Origin: Gracilibacillus dipsosauri
Lineage (GTDB): Bacteria > Bacillota > Bacilli > Bacillales > Amphibacillaceae
Length of the DNA stretch: 64,000 nucleotides
NCBI RefSeq assembly: GCF_003176895.1
Contig: NZ_QGTD01000011.1
Span: forward strand, 62,001 to 126,000
Direction: 5' to 3'
Both the position numbers and the translations under genes were made by a program. A model generated the notes under the pieces. That model was given only the letters and a program-made list of their open reading frames with translations, had not been told where the DNA came from and did no database searches. Position 1 is the stretch's first letter. The number at the start of each line of letters is the position of its first letter. Shown in pieces: positions 53,971 to 63,138 of the stretch.

Positions 53971-54812
53971 TGAATCCAAAGGTAAAGTCAAAACTAGAAG
54001 TAGCAGGTATATATACGATTTTTGGCTTGATGGCTGTTATCATCATTTATCCCCTTGTTTGGGCATTTGGGATGTCTCTGAATCCAGGAAATAGTCTGTA
54101 TTCTGCTTCCATCATTCCAGAGAATTGGTCACTCGAGCATTATAAATGGTTATTTACAGATCCAAATAGTGATTATTTACTTTGGTATAAAAATAGCATG
54201 ATTGTTTCGGGATGTGCGGCACTATTTTCGGTGATTATGACTTCATTTGTTGCTTTTTCCTTTTCACGATATCAATTCGTTGGGAAAAAATCAGGACTCT
54301 ACACTTTTTTAATATTACAGATGTTTCCGGTCATGATGGCGATGGTAGCCTTATATATCTTTTTACATCTAATTGGATTATTGGATACATTAACGGGATT
54401 AATTTTAATTTATATTGGAGGACAGATTCCGTTTAATGCATGGTTAGTAAAAGGTTACTTAGATACGATTCCAAGAGAACTAGATGAGGCAGCTAGAATT
54501 GATGGTGCAGGACATTTTACGGTTTTTGTTCGAATTATTCTACCACTTGCGAAGCCTATTCTGGCCGTAGTAGCACTGTTTAATTTTATGACACCATTGT
54601 TTGATTTTATCTTGCCATCAATCATATTAAATAGCCCAGAAAAATACACGATAGCATTAGGGTTATTTAATTTTATAAATGATCAATTTTCAAACAATTT
54701 TACTAGATTTTCAGCAGGGGCTATTTTAATAGCAGTACCAGTTGCGATTGTTTACTTATTCCTACAACGCTTCCTGATTTCAGGCTTAACTGCTGGTGGT
54801 ACAAAAGGTTAA
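53970..54812 (+). CDS. ganQ: Galactooligosaccharide permease GanQ
   Basis: A 280-residue MalG-like permease with six spans and EAA loop LDEAARIDGAGHFTVFVRIIL. It ends with SGLTAGGTKG, the usual tail. The stop of ganP and its start share a base (TAATG), a sign of coupling; GAGGAGGGG precedes it. It completes the GanSPQ importer for beta-1,4-galacto-oligosaccharides. Confidence 0.89.
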   Translation: MNPKVKSKLEVAGIYTIFGLMAVIIIYPLVWAFGMSLNPGNSLYSASIIPENWSLEHYKWLFTDPNSDYLLWYKNSMIVSGCAALFSVIMTSFVAFSFSRYQFVGKKSGLYTFLILQMFPVMMAMVALYIFLHLIGLLDTLTGLILIYIGGQIPFNAWLVKGYLDTIPRELDEAARIDGAGHFTVFVRIILPLAKPILAVVALFNFMTPLFDFILPSIILNSPEKYTIALGLFNFINDQFSNNFTRFSAGAILIAVPVAIVYLFLQRFLISGLTAGGTKG

Positions 54813-54831
54813 ATAAAGCTTGGAGGAATAA

Positions 54832-55911
54832 ATGATGACAGAAAAAAATAAAGAATTTCTAAAGGGTGTAGACCTATCCTTTGTCGATGAGGTAGAAAGT
54901 GAAGGTGGGGTTTATTACGAAAATGGTCATTCCGTTGATGTGATAGATTTATTACATCGATCTGGTGTGAATACGGTACGCCTTCGCTTATGGCATACAC
55001 CTTCAGGGGGATATTGTAATATAGCGCGGACGATAAAAATGGCGCAACGGATAAAGGAATATAACATGCATTTTCTACTAGATTTCCATTATTCCGATTA
55101 TTGGGCAGATCCAGGTAAACAAACGAAGCCAAAGGCATGGCAAGCTTTAACCTTTCCACAACTTACAGAGGAAGTGAAAAGGTATACCTATGATGTGATG
55201 CATGAATTGAGTCTTGCGAAGGCTTTACCAGACATGGTGCAGATTGGAAATGAAATAACAAATGGTATGCTCTGGGACGATGGGAAAATATATAAAGAAA
55301 AAAACGGAGTAGAAGTAGAAGAATGGGCAGGAATTATTGCCTTAATTAGGGCGGGGCTTGAAGGGGTCAAAGAAGCAACAAATGAGAAACAAGTAGAAAC
55401 GATGATTCATATTGATCGAGGCGGAGACAATGAGGGGACTCGTAAATTTTTTGACAAGATGGTAGATGCATCTATGGAGTATGATGTTATCGGACTTTCC
55501 TATTATCCATGGTGGCATGGTCCTTATCAAGATTTCGTTACGAATTTAGAGGATGTTGCCAATAGATATCAAAAGGAAATTATCGTTGTAGAGGTCGCAT
55601 ATCCGTGGACGGTGCCAGCTGACTTGCCACAAGTAGATAATGAACCGGACATTCGAAAATATCTGGTAGATGGCTATCCTGCTACACCAGAAGGCCAAAA
55701 AGCCTATCTAACTAAATTAATCGAAACGATAAAAAACGTTCCTGGACAATTAGGTAGAGGTTTTTACTATTGGGAGCCATGTTGGATTCCTAGTAAAGAG
55801 AAGTGGTCAGTAGGACATGAAAACAATTGGTCCCACTTAACCTTATTCGATTACGAGGGAAATAAATTAATAGGCTTGGATGCCTTTTATGATAAAAATA
55901 CAGAGAAGTAA
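54832..55911 (+). CDS. ganB: GH53 endo-beta-1,4-galactanase, cytosolic form
   Basis: A 359-residue GH53 enzyme that cleaves beta-1,4-galactan of type I arabinogalactan. The TIM-barrel motifs are VNTVRLRLWHTP, LLDFHYSDYWADPGKQ, acid/base E141 (QIGNEITNG) and nucleophile E254 (VVEVAYPW). B. subtilis GanB is secreted and about 70 residues longer. This one starts directly with TEKNKEFLKGVDLSFVDE and lacks a signal peptide, so it should act in the cytosol on imported oligosaccharides. The start is ATG 54832 or 54835 after GGAGG. It lies between ganQ and ganA. Confidence 0.92.
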   Translation: MMTEKNKEFLKGVDLSFVDEVESEGGVYYENGHSVDVIDLLHRSGVNTVRLRLWHTPSGGYCNIARTIKMAQRIKEYNMHFLLDFHYSDYWADPGKQTKPKAWQALTFPQLTEEVKRYTYDVMHELSLAKALPDMVQIGNEITNGMLWDDGKIYKEKNGVEVEEWAGIIALIRAGLEGVKEATNEKQVETMIHIDRGGDNEGTRKFFDKMVDASMEYDVIGLSYYPWWHGPYQDFVTNLEDVANRYQKEIIVVEVAYPWTVPADLPQVDNEPDIRKYLVDGYPATPEGQKAYLTKLIETIKNVPGQLGRGFYYWEPCWIPSKEKWSVGHENNWSHLTLFDYEGNKLIGLDAFYDKNTEK

Positions 55912-55920
55912 GGTGATCAT

Positions 55921-57975
55921 ATGAAGAAATTCAATCCAGTGAGTGAGAAAATACCAAAAATGCTACATGGTGCTGATTATAACCCAGAGCAATGGGAAAA
56001 GTATCCAGAAGTTTTAGAAGAAGATATTCGTTTAATGAAGCTTGCTAATTGTAATGTGATGTCTGTGGGGATTTTCTCTTGGGCAAAGCTAGAACCAGAG
56101 GAAGGCAAGTTTAATTTTGAATGGATGGATCGATTATTAGATACTTTTCACGAAAACGGGATCTATGCCTTTTTAGCAACCCCGACAGGTGCAAGGCCTG
56201 CTTGGATGTCAGAGAAATACCCAGAAGTGCTTAGGGTAGGGGCTAATCGTGTCCGCAATCTCCATGGAATGCGCCATAACCATTGCTTCACTTCACCAGT
56301 ATATCGTGAGAAAACTACGATGATGAACACAAAGCTCGCAGAAAGATATGCACATCATCCAGCTGTAATCGGTTGGCATATATCCAATGAATATGGTGGA
56401 GAATGTCATTGCTCTTACTGCCAAGATGCCTTTAGAGAATGGTTAAAAAAGAAATATCAAACTTTAGATGCACTCAATGATGCGTGGTGGACAACATTTT
56501 GGAGTCATACGTATACTAGCTGGTCCCAGGTAGAGTCTCCAGCACCTCATGGCGAAACAATGGTACATGGTCAGAACTTAGATTGGAAAAGGTTTGTAAC
56601 AGATCAAACGCTAGATTTTTATCGCCATGAAATCAAGCCATTGAAAAAGGCGAATCCAGATCTACCTGCAACCGCCAATTTTATGGAGGCATTTGAAGGA
56701 CTAAATTATGCGAAATTTGCGGATGATTTAGATATCGTATCATGGGATTCTTATCCAACCTGGCATGATGAGCAGGATGAATCGAATCTTGCAGCATGGA
56801 CAGCAATGAATCATGATATGTTTCGCTCTCTGAAGGGTGGAAAGCCATTCCTATTAATGGAGAGTACACCAAGCTTAACGAACTGGCAGCCTATTAGTAA
56901 ATTGAAGAAACCGGGAATGCATGTCCTTTCTTCTTTACAAGCTGTCGCACACGGATCGGATTCTGTTCAATATTTCCAATGGCGGAAAAGCAGAGGATCC
57001 AGTGAAAAATTTCATGGAGCTGTTGTAGATCATGCTGGACATGAAAATACACGTGTATTTCAAGAAGTATCGGAGCTTGGAGGGAATTTATCCAGACTTG
57101 ATGAGATCGTAGGAACAACGGTGAATGCGGAAGTAGCGATTATATTTGACACAGAAAATCGTTGGGCAGTAAAGGATTCACAGGGCCCAAGAAATAGTGG
57201 TGTTCATTACGAAAAGACGGTTAGGGAGCACTATCAAGCATTTTGGGAGCAAGGAATTGCGGTAGACGTAATTGATATGGACAGAGATTTGTCAAAGTAT
57301 AAACTTGTTATAGCGCCAATGCTTTATATGGTCAAGCAAGGTGTCGGTGAGAAAATAGAGAAATTTGTTCAAAATGGTGGAACCTTTGTCACGACGTATT
57401 GGTCTGGAATTGTAGATGAAAATGATCTCTGCTTCCTTGGCGGGTTTCCAGGTCCATTGCGTAAAACACTAGGCATATGGTCAGAGGAAATTGATAGTCT
57501 CTATGACAGTGAAGTGAACAAGGTGGAAACAATCGGAAATAATCGCTTCGGATTGGAAGGTGAGTTTGAGGCAAAAGAACTTTGTGACCTCATTCAACTA
57601 GAAGGCGCAGAAGCAATTGCACAATATACGAACGATTTTTATGCGGGTAAGCCCGCATTGACAGTGAATCAATTTGGAGAAGGTGAAGCGTATTATATTG
57701 CTTCAAGAAATAATTCGTCCTTCCACCAAGCCTTCTATAGTAATTTGGCGAAACAATTAGGATTGAAAAAAGCACTTGATGGTAGTTTACCAAAGGGTGT
57801 AAGTGCACAGGTTCGTACAGATGGAGAGAAGGAATTTATCTTTCTTATGAATTTTTCTAATCAAACTAAAAGTGTTGATCTAGCAGATAACAGGTATCAG
57901 GATCTGTTAAATGATCAAGAACTTACAGGGATAGTAACACTGGATGGCTTTAGTGTAAAGATATTAAAAAATTAG
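55921..57975 (+). CDS. ganA: GH42 beta-galactosidase GanA
   Basis: A 684-residue cytosolic beta-galactosidase, matching B. subtilis GanA (687 aa). It removes galactose from galacto-oligosaccharides. The acid/base is E157 (HISNEYGG) and the nucleophile is E314 (LLMESTPS). A zinc-binding cysteine group (CHCSYC) follows the acid/base, and a trimer-forming domain (VNAEVAIIFDTENRW on) comes after the barrel. It starts nine bases after the GH53 stop and ends the operon before a terminator. Confidence 0.94.
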   Translation: MKKFNPVSEKIPKMLHGADYNPEQWEKYPEVLEEDIRLMKLANCNVMSVGIFSWAKLEPEEGKFNFEWMDRLLDTFHENGIYAFLATPTGARPAWMSEKYPEVLRVGANRVRNLHGMRHNHCFTSPVYREKTTMMNTKLAERYAHHPAVIGWHISNEYGGECHCSYCQDAFREWLKKKYQTLDALNDAWWTTFWSHTYTSWSQVESPAPHGETMVHGQNLDWKRFVTDQTLDFYRHEIKPLKKANPDLPATANFMEAFEGLNYAKFADDLDIVSWDSYPTWHDEQDESNLAAWTAMNHDMFRSLKGGKPFLLMESTPSLTNWQPISKLKKPGMHVLSSLQAVAHGSDSVQYFQWRKSRGSSEKFHGAVVDHAGHENTRVFQEVSELGGNLSRLDEIVGTTVNAEVAIIFDTENRWAVKDSQGPRNSGVHYEKTVREHYQAFWEQGIAVDVIDMDRDLSKYKLVIAPMLYMVKQGVGEKIEKFVQNGGTFVTTYWSGIVDENDLCFLGGFPGPLRKTLGIWSEEIDSLYDSEVNKVETIGNNRFGLEGEFEAKELCDLIQLEGAEAIAQYTNDFYAGKPALTVNQFGEGEAYYIASRNNSSFHQAFYSNLAKQLGLKKALDGSLPKGVSAQVRTDGEKEFIFLMNFSNQTKSVDLADNRYQDLLNDQELTGIVTLDGFSVKILKN

Positions 57976-57985
57976 TTTATTTTAA

Positions 57986-58020
57986 AAGGGTACTCTCAAT
58001 GTGAGGGTACTCTTTTTTTA
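57986..58020 (+). terminator. Terminator of the gan operon
   Basis: AAGGGTACTCTCA pairs, with wobble pairs, with TGAGGGTACTCTT around ATG, followed by TTTTTTT. Confidence 0.85.
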
Positions 58021-58079
58021 AAGTTTGTTGAAAGAATTATGGTGAAGCTTGTTTTAAAAAGAACGCATTTTTAATGATC

Positions 58080-58290
58080 AACCAATACAATCAAATGTCG
58101 ATAAAGAATATTTCAACATTTATGGGACTGATTCGAGGCAGATCCTCGTTGAACCGTCCTATATTTGAATATATTGGACAGAACGAAGCTAGGCGCACGT
58201 GGAAATGTCTGATATCGGATTAAATGGAACAGACAGAAGTCAGAAGAGTCAGAAGCACGCTGGAATGTCTATTGTATTGGGACTATAGAG
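58080..58290. repeat. Degenerate intergenic repeat element
   Basis: Within the 487-base gap after ganA, two imperfect copies occur: GCACGTGGAAATGTCTGATA near 58195 and GCACGCTGGAATGTCTATTG near 58256. Each is preceded by a GGACAGAACGAAG- or GGAACAGACAGAAG-like stretch. A tandem AGTCAGAAG doublet lies near 58234-58252. No gene is present. It looks like the remains of a dispersed repeat of the kind common in Bacillaceae. Confidence 0.5.
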
Positions 58291-58375
58291 AAACAACCTC
58301 CTCACATCATTAAGCTTGAAAAGTTTTCCTCCATTATAGGAAACACACGCTATGGAAAAGGTTTTCAAAAAGGTG

Positions 58376-58403
58376 TTGTAATAATAATAGGAATCTTTAT
58401 ACT
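58376..58403 (+). promoter_or_regulatory. Sigma-A promoter of the sensor operon
   Basis: TTGTAA (58376-58381) and TATACT (58398-58403) are spaced by 16 bases, about 60 bases before the sensor binding-protein gene. Confidence 0.6.
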
Positions 58404-58462
58404 ATAAAAGGAGAACTAGAAAATAGGTAAAACTCCCTATTTTTATGAAAGGGGTTACAATA

Positions 58463-59461
58463 TTGAGGAAATTATTATTCGTTTATCTCATTCTAATTGG
58501 TGTATTTGTCGTCTATGTCTATCAGTATCAATCAGAGAACACCTCCAATAATCAATGGTCAGAGCATGAATTACGAGGGACAATTGATGAAAATTATGTA
58601 ATGGTCACCTTCCAATCAGGAATTGATTACTGGAAAAGGGCATTGAAAGGATTTGAGGATGCGGCAGAGGCATTGAATGTATCGGTAGAATATCGTGGTG
58701 CCACACAATATGATGTGAATGAACAAATAACCGTTTTAGAACAAGTTATTGCGAAAAAGCCTGCTGGTATTGCTGTTTCGGCAATGGATCCTGATGCATT
58801 AAATGATGTAATAAACAAAGCGGTTGAGGCAGGGATTCCAATTGTTGCATTTGATTCAAATGCACCTGAGAGTAAGGTGTTTTCCTTTTTAGGGACTGAT
58901 AATTATTATGCTGGAGTGACGGCAGCCCATAAAATGGCGGAATTATTAAATGGCGCAGGAGAAATTGGAATTGTTACACATCCTAAACAATTAAATCATA
59001 AAGAACGAACAAAAGGGTTCCGAGAAACTATTGCAAAGGAATACCCAAAAATGAATATCGTTTCCATTCAAGATGGTAGAGGAGATCAAATGACTTCCAA
59101 AGAAGTAGTGGATGAAATGATCGGAAAGTTTCCTAATTTAAAAGGAGTCTTTGCCTCAGAAGCAAACGGAGGAGTCGGCGTTGGACAATCGATATTGGAG
59201 CAGCAAAAAAAAGGGGAAATACACATTATCAGCTTTGATACGGACAAGGGTACATTAGATATGGTGGATGAAGGGGTTATTTCTGCTACACTGGCACAGG
59301 GAACCTGGAAGATGGGATATTGGTCCTTGCAATACTTATTCCATCTGCAGCATGGCTTGGCAGAGAACATGGAGGTAGGTAGGAGCTTACCGCGTTATGT
59401 AGATACTGGTATCACGATTGTTACGCAGGAAAATGTAGAAGCATTTTATCCAAATGAATGA
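58463..59461 (+). CDS. Membrane-anchored sugar-binding sensor protein
   Basis: A 332-residue type I periplasmic-binding-fold protein of the ribose/xylose-binding (RbsB/XylF) class. The N terminus is one hydrophobic span (LLFVYLILIGVFVVYVYQY) without a lipobox or clear cleavage site, so it is probably tethered to the membrane. Ligand-binding-fold motifs include VMVTFQSGIDYWKRALKGF, IAVSAMDPDALNDVI, IVAFDSNAPESK and IISFDTDKG. It directly precedes a kinase and regulator, like XylFII-LytS-YesN systems in clostridia, where such a protein senses sugar for the kinase. TTG 58463 is chosen, eight bases after AAAGGGG; ATG 58445 has no such site. Confidence 0.85.
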   Translation: MRKLLFVYLILIGVFVVYVYQYQSENTSNNQWSEHELRGTIDENYVMVTFQSGIDYWKRALKGFEDAAEALNVSVEYRGATQYDVNEQITVLEQVIAKKPAGIAVSAMDPDALNDVINKAVEAGIPIVAFDSNAPESKVFSFLGTDNYYAGVTAAHKMAELLNGAGEIGIVTHPKQLNHKERTKGFRETIAKEYPKMNIVSIQDGRGDQMTSKEVVDEMIGKFPNLKGVFASEANGGVGVGQSILEQQKKGEIHIISFDTDKGTLDMVDEGVISATLAQGTWKMGYWSLQYLFHLQHGLAENMEVGRSLPRYVDTGITIVTQENVEAFYPNE

Positions 59462-59482
59462 TAGAGAATGGGTGAGGAAATT

Positions 59483-61288
59483 TTGAAAAAATGGACACAA
59501 ATAAACAATATACCGATTCGATATAAGTTAATCACACATTTTTTATTAGTTGGTATTTTACCCATTCTTTGTCTAGGGTTACTCGTAAGCTGGACAGTTG
59601 AAAGGGTTCTAGAAGAACAGGCGAATGACAACACGATGCAACTAATTAGCAAGGTTAACCAAACGTTTGAATTCTACATTAATAACATGCAAAGCATTAC
59701 CTATATGATTGCCTCCGATAACGAGATTCAACAGTTTTTCGATTCACCAGATGGTGCAGAGAATAAGTATGAGCTTCAACGTTATCTTCGTAGCTTTACG
59801 ACTATCACTTCAGAGGTTGCAGGCATCATGGTAGTAAACAAAGATGGCGAGTATATTAGTAATGAGCTGTATGCTCCTTCGGTTATCGATTTAACCCAAA
59901 GCTTTTGGTATCAAGAGGCGGTAGAAAGTGATGGTATTTTCCATATCATCGGTAGACCGGATGGAAGAAGGCTTATTTCGATTGTGGATTATAAAAATGA
60001 GGATGTTGTATCTGTAGTTCGTGCGGTGATGGATCCTTTTACAAAAGAGGTAAAAGGAGTTATTCTTATTGATCTAAAATTACGTGTCATTGCCGAGACA
60101 GCACGAGATATTCAGCTTGGTAAAAGCGGTTATCTGATGGTAGTTGATAATAAAGGGAAGAATATTTATTTACCGAACCAGCCTATTGTTAAAGATATAC
60201 CATTAGATTGGATTCATCGGCAAGCTTCTGGAAATTTTTCCAAGACGATAAACAAGGAAAAAATTCAATTTATTTATCAGCGTTCCCCTTTTGCAGACTG
60301 GACAACTGTTGGTGTTTTTCCTGCAGAGGAAACATTGTTTGAATTAAGGGAAATCCGATTTTATTTGATTGTCTTTATTTTTATCATTATGCTTTTCGGC
60401 ATTCCAGTAAGCTATTATTTATCACGTTCTATCTCAAAGCCAATCGTTGATCTGATGAAATTTATGCGCAGGGCAGAAAGCGGAGATTTACACGTTCGCT
60501 ACAAGGAAAAAAGGGAGGACGAAATCGGGCTGCTCGGCAGGAGCTTTAATACAATGCTTCAAAAAGTGCTGGAGCTCATGCGTGTTACAGAGAGACAGGA
60601 AAGACAAAAGCGTGATGCGGAATTTCGTAGTTTGCAGGCAAATATTAATCCACATTTTCTATACAATACATTGGACACCATTCAATGGATGGCACGTAAA
60701 CAAAATGTAATAGATGTTGCAGAAGTGGTCGAGTCCTTAGCCAAGTTATTTAGAATTGGTCTAAGCAAAGGACGCGATATTATTACCGTATCAGCAGAGA
60801 TGGAGCATATTGAGAGCTACTTAAAAATACAAAAAACACGTTATAGAGACAAACTAAATTATCAAATGAATATAGACCCACAAGTTCGGTCCTTTTATAC
60901 ATTGAAATTTATCCTACAGCCGATTGTGGAAAATGCGATTTATCATGGAATAAAGGAACGAAGAGGTCCTGGTACTGTCCTAATAAATGCTAGCATTGCG
61001 AGAGATGATCTTCTGATTATTATTGAAGATAATGGTGCAGGGATGACAATAGAACAGCTTCATGATATGAAGCAGGCGTTAGCAGAAGCTATGCAAAGGA
61101 CAGAAAAGGTAGAGGATGGTCATAAGAAAAAGGGTTACGGCATATTAAATGTACAAGCAAGAATACAATTAACGTATGGAGAGAAGTATGGGCTATCGAT
61201 CGATAGCGAAAAAGCCAAAGGGACAAGGGTAGAGATTCTGTTACCTGTTATTAGAGAGCAATATTCAGAAAAGGGGAAATCATCATGA
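59483..61288 (+). CDS. YesM-type sensor histidine kinase
   Basis: A 601-residue membrane kinase. One span (about 14-36), an extracellular dCache-like sensor (about 40-290), a second span (about 297-317), HAMP (about 320-370), then the kinase core. The phospho-acceptor is H391 in NINPHFLYNTLDTI. The ATPase motifs QPIVENAIYHG and IIEDNGAGM follow. TTG 59483 is five bases after GGGTGAGG; an ATG at 59468 lacks a site. The gene is 21 bases after the sensor protein and overlaps the regulator by four bases, so the three are one operon. Confidence 0.91.
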   Translation: MKKWTQINNIPIRYKLITHFLLVGILPILCLGLLVSWTVERVLEEQANDNTMQLISKVNQTFEFYINNMQSITYMIASDNEIQQFFDSPDGAENKYELQRYLRSFTTITSEVAGIMVVNKDGEYISNELYAPSVIDLTQSFWYQEAVESDGIFHIIGRPDGRRLISIVDYKNEDVVSVVRAVMDPFTKEVKGVILIDLKLRVIAETARDIQLGKSGYLMVVDNKGKNIYLPNQPIVKDIPLDWIHRQASGNFSKTINKEKIQFIYQRSPFADWTTVGVFPAEETLFELREIRFYLIVFIFIIMLFGIPVSYYLSRSISKPIVDLMKFMRRAESGDLHVRYKEKREDEIGLLGRSFNTMLQKVLELMRVTERQERQKRDAEFRSLQANINPHFLYNTLDTIQWMARKQNVIDVAEVVESLAKLFRIGLSKGRDIITVSAEMEHIESYLKIQKTRYRDKLNYQMNIDPQVRSFYTLKFILQPIVENAIYHGIKERRGPGTVLINASIARDDLLIIIEDNGAGMTIEQLHDMKQALAEAMQRTEKVEDGHKKKGYGILNVQARIQLTYGEKYGLSIDSEKAKGTRVEILLPVIREQYSEKGKSS

Positions 61289-62484
61289 CAAAATGGAAAG
61301 TATTGATTGCCGATGATGAATTTATTATACGAGATGGTATTCGCACAGCAGTAGACTGGGCTAAATTTGATATGGAGGTCGTAGGAGAAGCAGAGGATGG
61401 AGAAGAAGCGGTTGAGATCGCCTTAGCCGATAGGATAGATATTTTGTTAATTGATTTGAATATGCCAATTTTAAATGGTATTGAGGCAATGAAAAAAATT
61501 AAAGCAGAAATAGATTGTCGAATGATTGTTATTTCTGGGTATGATGATTTTCAGTATGCGCAAGAAGCCATTCGTTTACAGGTAGAGGATTATATTCTTA
61601 AACCAGTAAACCCTGATAATTTGATCCATATATTACAAGGAGTTAAAAATGATTTAGAAAGGAGAGAAAAGCAAGAAGCTTATTTAGAGCAAGCCTCCAA
61701 GCAAATAAAGAAAAACCATTCGCAGCTCAAGGAACGATTCTTTTTTGATTGGATACACAATCGTCTCCAACCAAATGAAATACAATCACAGCTAGAGTTT
61801 CTGCAATTACCAACAGCAGTCCCAAAGCAGCTAGTATTACTTAAATGGTCGAATGATCAAGTAAATTATGATCTACTTTCCAACCAAGACCGAAAGATCT
61901 ATTTGTCTGCTATTGAAAACATAGCAGAAGAAATTTTAGCAGACACCGTCAATGTTATCATCCATGATTCATCTCAATGGTTACAGATCTTTGTGTGGGA
62001 GGATGTGACAAAGGAGATAGCTGTTCCAATAGAGGAAGCAGTCAAACTATACTTGAACCAAACGGTCTATACTGGGATGGTGCGGGTGGAGGATGGTGAC
62101 TATCAGCATTTAATCGTCGCCTATGAAAGGTGCAAAAACGAGATTAATAACTACATTCACCTCTCCCCTATTGTTAAACAAGCGTTAACGATTATGCGCC
62201 GAAATTACTGTAGGTCTGATTTAACACTAGAATTGGTTGCCGAAAACCTCCATGTTTCCACGGTTTATTTAAGCAAGATGATCAAACAAGAGCTCGGGCA
62301 ATCATATGTTCAGATTGTTGCAAATATGCGAATACGTCGAGCAAAGGAGCTTCTGAAGGACTCCGATTTAAACATCCGAGACATCGCCGAAAAAGTAGGA
62401 TTTGATTCTCAGCATTATTTCAGTACTGCCTTTAAGAAGAAGGAAGGTGTTTCTCCAAAACAATATAAAATGATCAAGTCATAG
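61285..62484 (+). CDS. YesN-type response regulator with AraC output
   Basis: A 399-residue regulator. The receiver has IADDEFIIRDG, D57 in LLIDLNMPILNG, and the Lys in ILKPVNPDNL. A ~150-residue middle domain of unknown role follows. Two AraC helix-turn-helix motifs close the protein (LELVAENLHVSTVYLSKMIK; IRDIAEKVGFDSQHYFSTAFKKKEG is longer but shows the same pattern). The overlap ATGA with the kinase marks coupling. Its probable target is the ChvE-like importer downstream, whose promoter has direct repeats (see 63085). Confidence 0.92.
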   Translation: MTKWKVLIADDEFIIRDGIRTAVDWAKFDMEVVGEAEDGEEAVEIALADRIDILLIDLNMPILNGIEAMKKIKAEIDCRMIVISGYDDFQYAQEAIRLQVEDYILKPVNPDNLIHILQGVKNDLERREKQEAYLEQASKQIKKNHSQLKERFFFDWIHNRLQPNEIQSQLEFLQLPTAVPKQLVLLKWSNDQVNYDLLSNQDRKIYLSAIENIAEEILADTVNVIIHDSSQWLQIFVWEDVTKEIAVPIEEAVKLYLNQTVYTGMVRVEDGDYQHLIVAYERCKNEINNYIHLSPIVKQALTIMRRNYCRSDLTLELVAENLHVSTVYLSKMIKQELGQSYVQIVANMRIRRAKELLKDSDLNIRDIAEKVGFDSQHYFSTAFKKKEGVSPKQYKMIKS

Positions 62485-62510
62485 CAAACGTGATCGTACA
62501 ATCAGCAGTA

Positions 62511-62556
62511 GGGTCTACTCATGAATAAAAACTATAATGTATTCGTGAGTAGATCC
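62511..62556. terminator. Long hairpin between converging genes
   Basis: GGTCTACTCATGAATA pairs with TATTCGTGAGTAGATCC (about 16 pairs). It lies between the regulator gene and the minus-strand small gene and could stop both. T-runs are weak. Confidence 0.6.
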
Positions 62557-62567
62557 TATCATTCGTT

Positions 62568-62852
62568 TCATCTAGCCTCTTGGCCCCTCCTAAATCCTAA
62601 AAGAAGCTTCATCAAGTAATATATCAAAAGCCCAAGGAGAAAGGCTAAAATACACCCAAACCCGGTTGCTTCCGTAGAGAAGGTAGTTTCCTCTATTTCT
62701 ATTATATACAAAGAGGATCCTAATAGAGTTGGCTTCGATACAATGTTGGAATATCCTAGTAACAACATAACGATTGGTGCAATGAAAACAGTTAGTACAT
62801 ATAAAAATAGAACACTTAGGCCAGTTGAAAATGCTTTTAAAAGCTGAGCCAT
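62568..62852 (-). CDS. Small two-span membrane protein, unknown
   Basis: A 94-residue protein with two strongly hydrophobic segments (about 8-35 and 65-85) separated by a polar loop (IIEIEETTFSTEATG), and a basic C terminus (LLLGFRRGQEAR). I do not recognise the family. On the minus strand GAGAGG precedes the ATG at a workable distance. It is convergent with the sensor operon and separated by a hairpin. It is probably a real gene because of its membrane-protein composition and ribosome binding site, but no role can be given. Confidence 0.6.
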   Translation of the reverse strand: MAQLLKAFSTGLSVLFLYVLTVFIAPIVMLLLGYSNIVSKPTLLGSSLYIIEIEETTFSTEATGFGCILAFLLGLLIYYLMKLLLGFRRGQEAR

Positions 62853-63084
62853 GGTATTATTCCTCTCTTCCTTTATTAATAATTCTCAATGTATTATTGC
62901 TCCCCTGTTTCCTTCGTATGTCCCCCTAACAGATTTCCTTGAGTTTTTGTTTATTTAAACTGGAAAATTTTAACTAAATAAATCATGCCATATGATCAGA
63001 ATGGAGTTCAATAAAGTTTTGAGGAACTTGTTTAAAATTTTATAAAAACTGTTTAAATAAGTGTAAAGCCTTTCCTTTTAATTA

Positions 63085-63112
63085 TTGGTATATTAACGAT
63101 TGTAACGATAAT
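63085..63112 (+). promoter_or_regulatory. Promoter with AACGAT direct repeats
   Basis: TTGGTA (63085-63090) and GATAAT (63107-63112) are spaced by 16 bases. AACGAT occurs at 63095-63100 and again at 63104-63109, a nine-base period. The second copy overlaps the -10. ATTGTAACGAT also occurs at 10646, in the leader of another sugar operon. Confidence 0.5.
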
Positions 63113-63138
63113 CCATTCTAATATTGAAAGGGGTTTCA

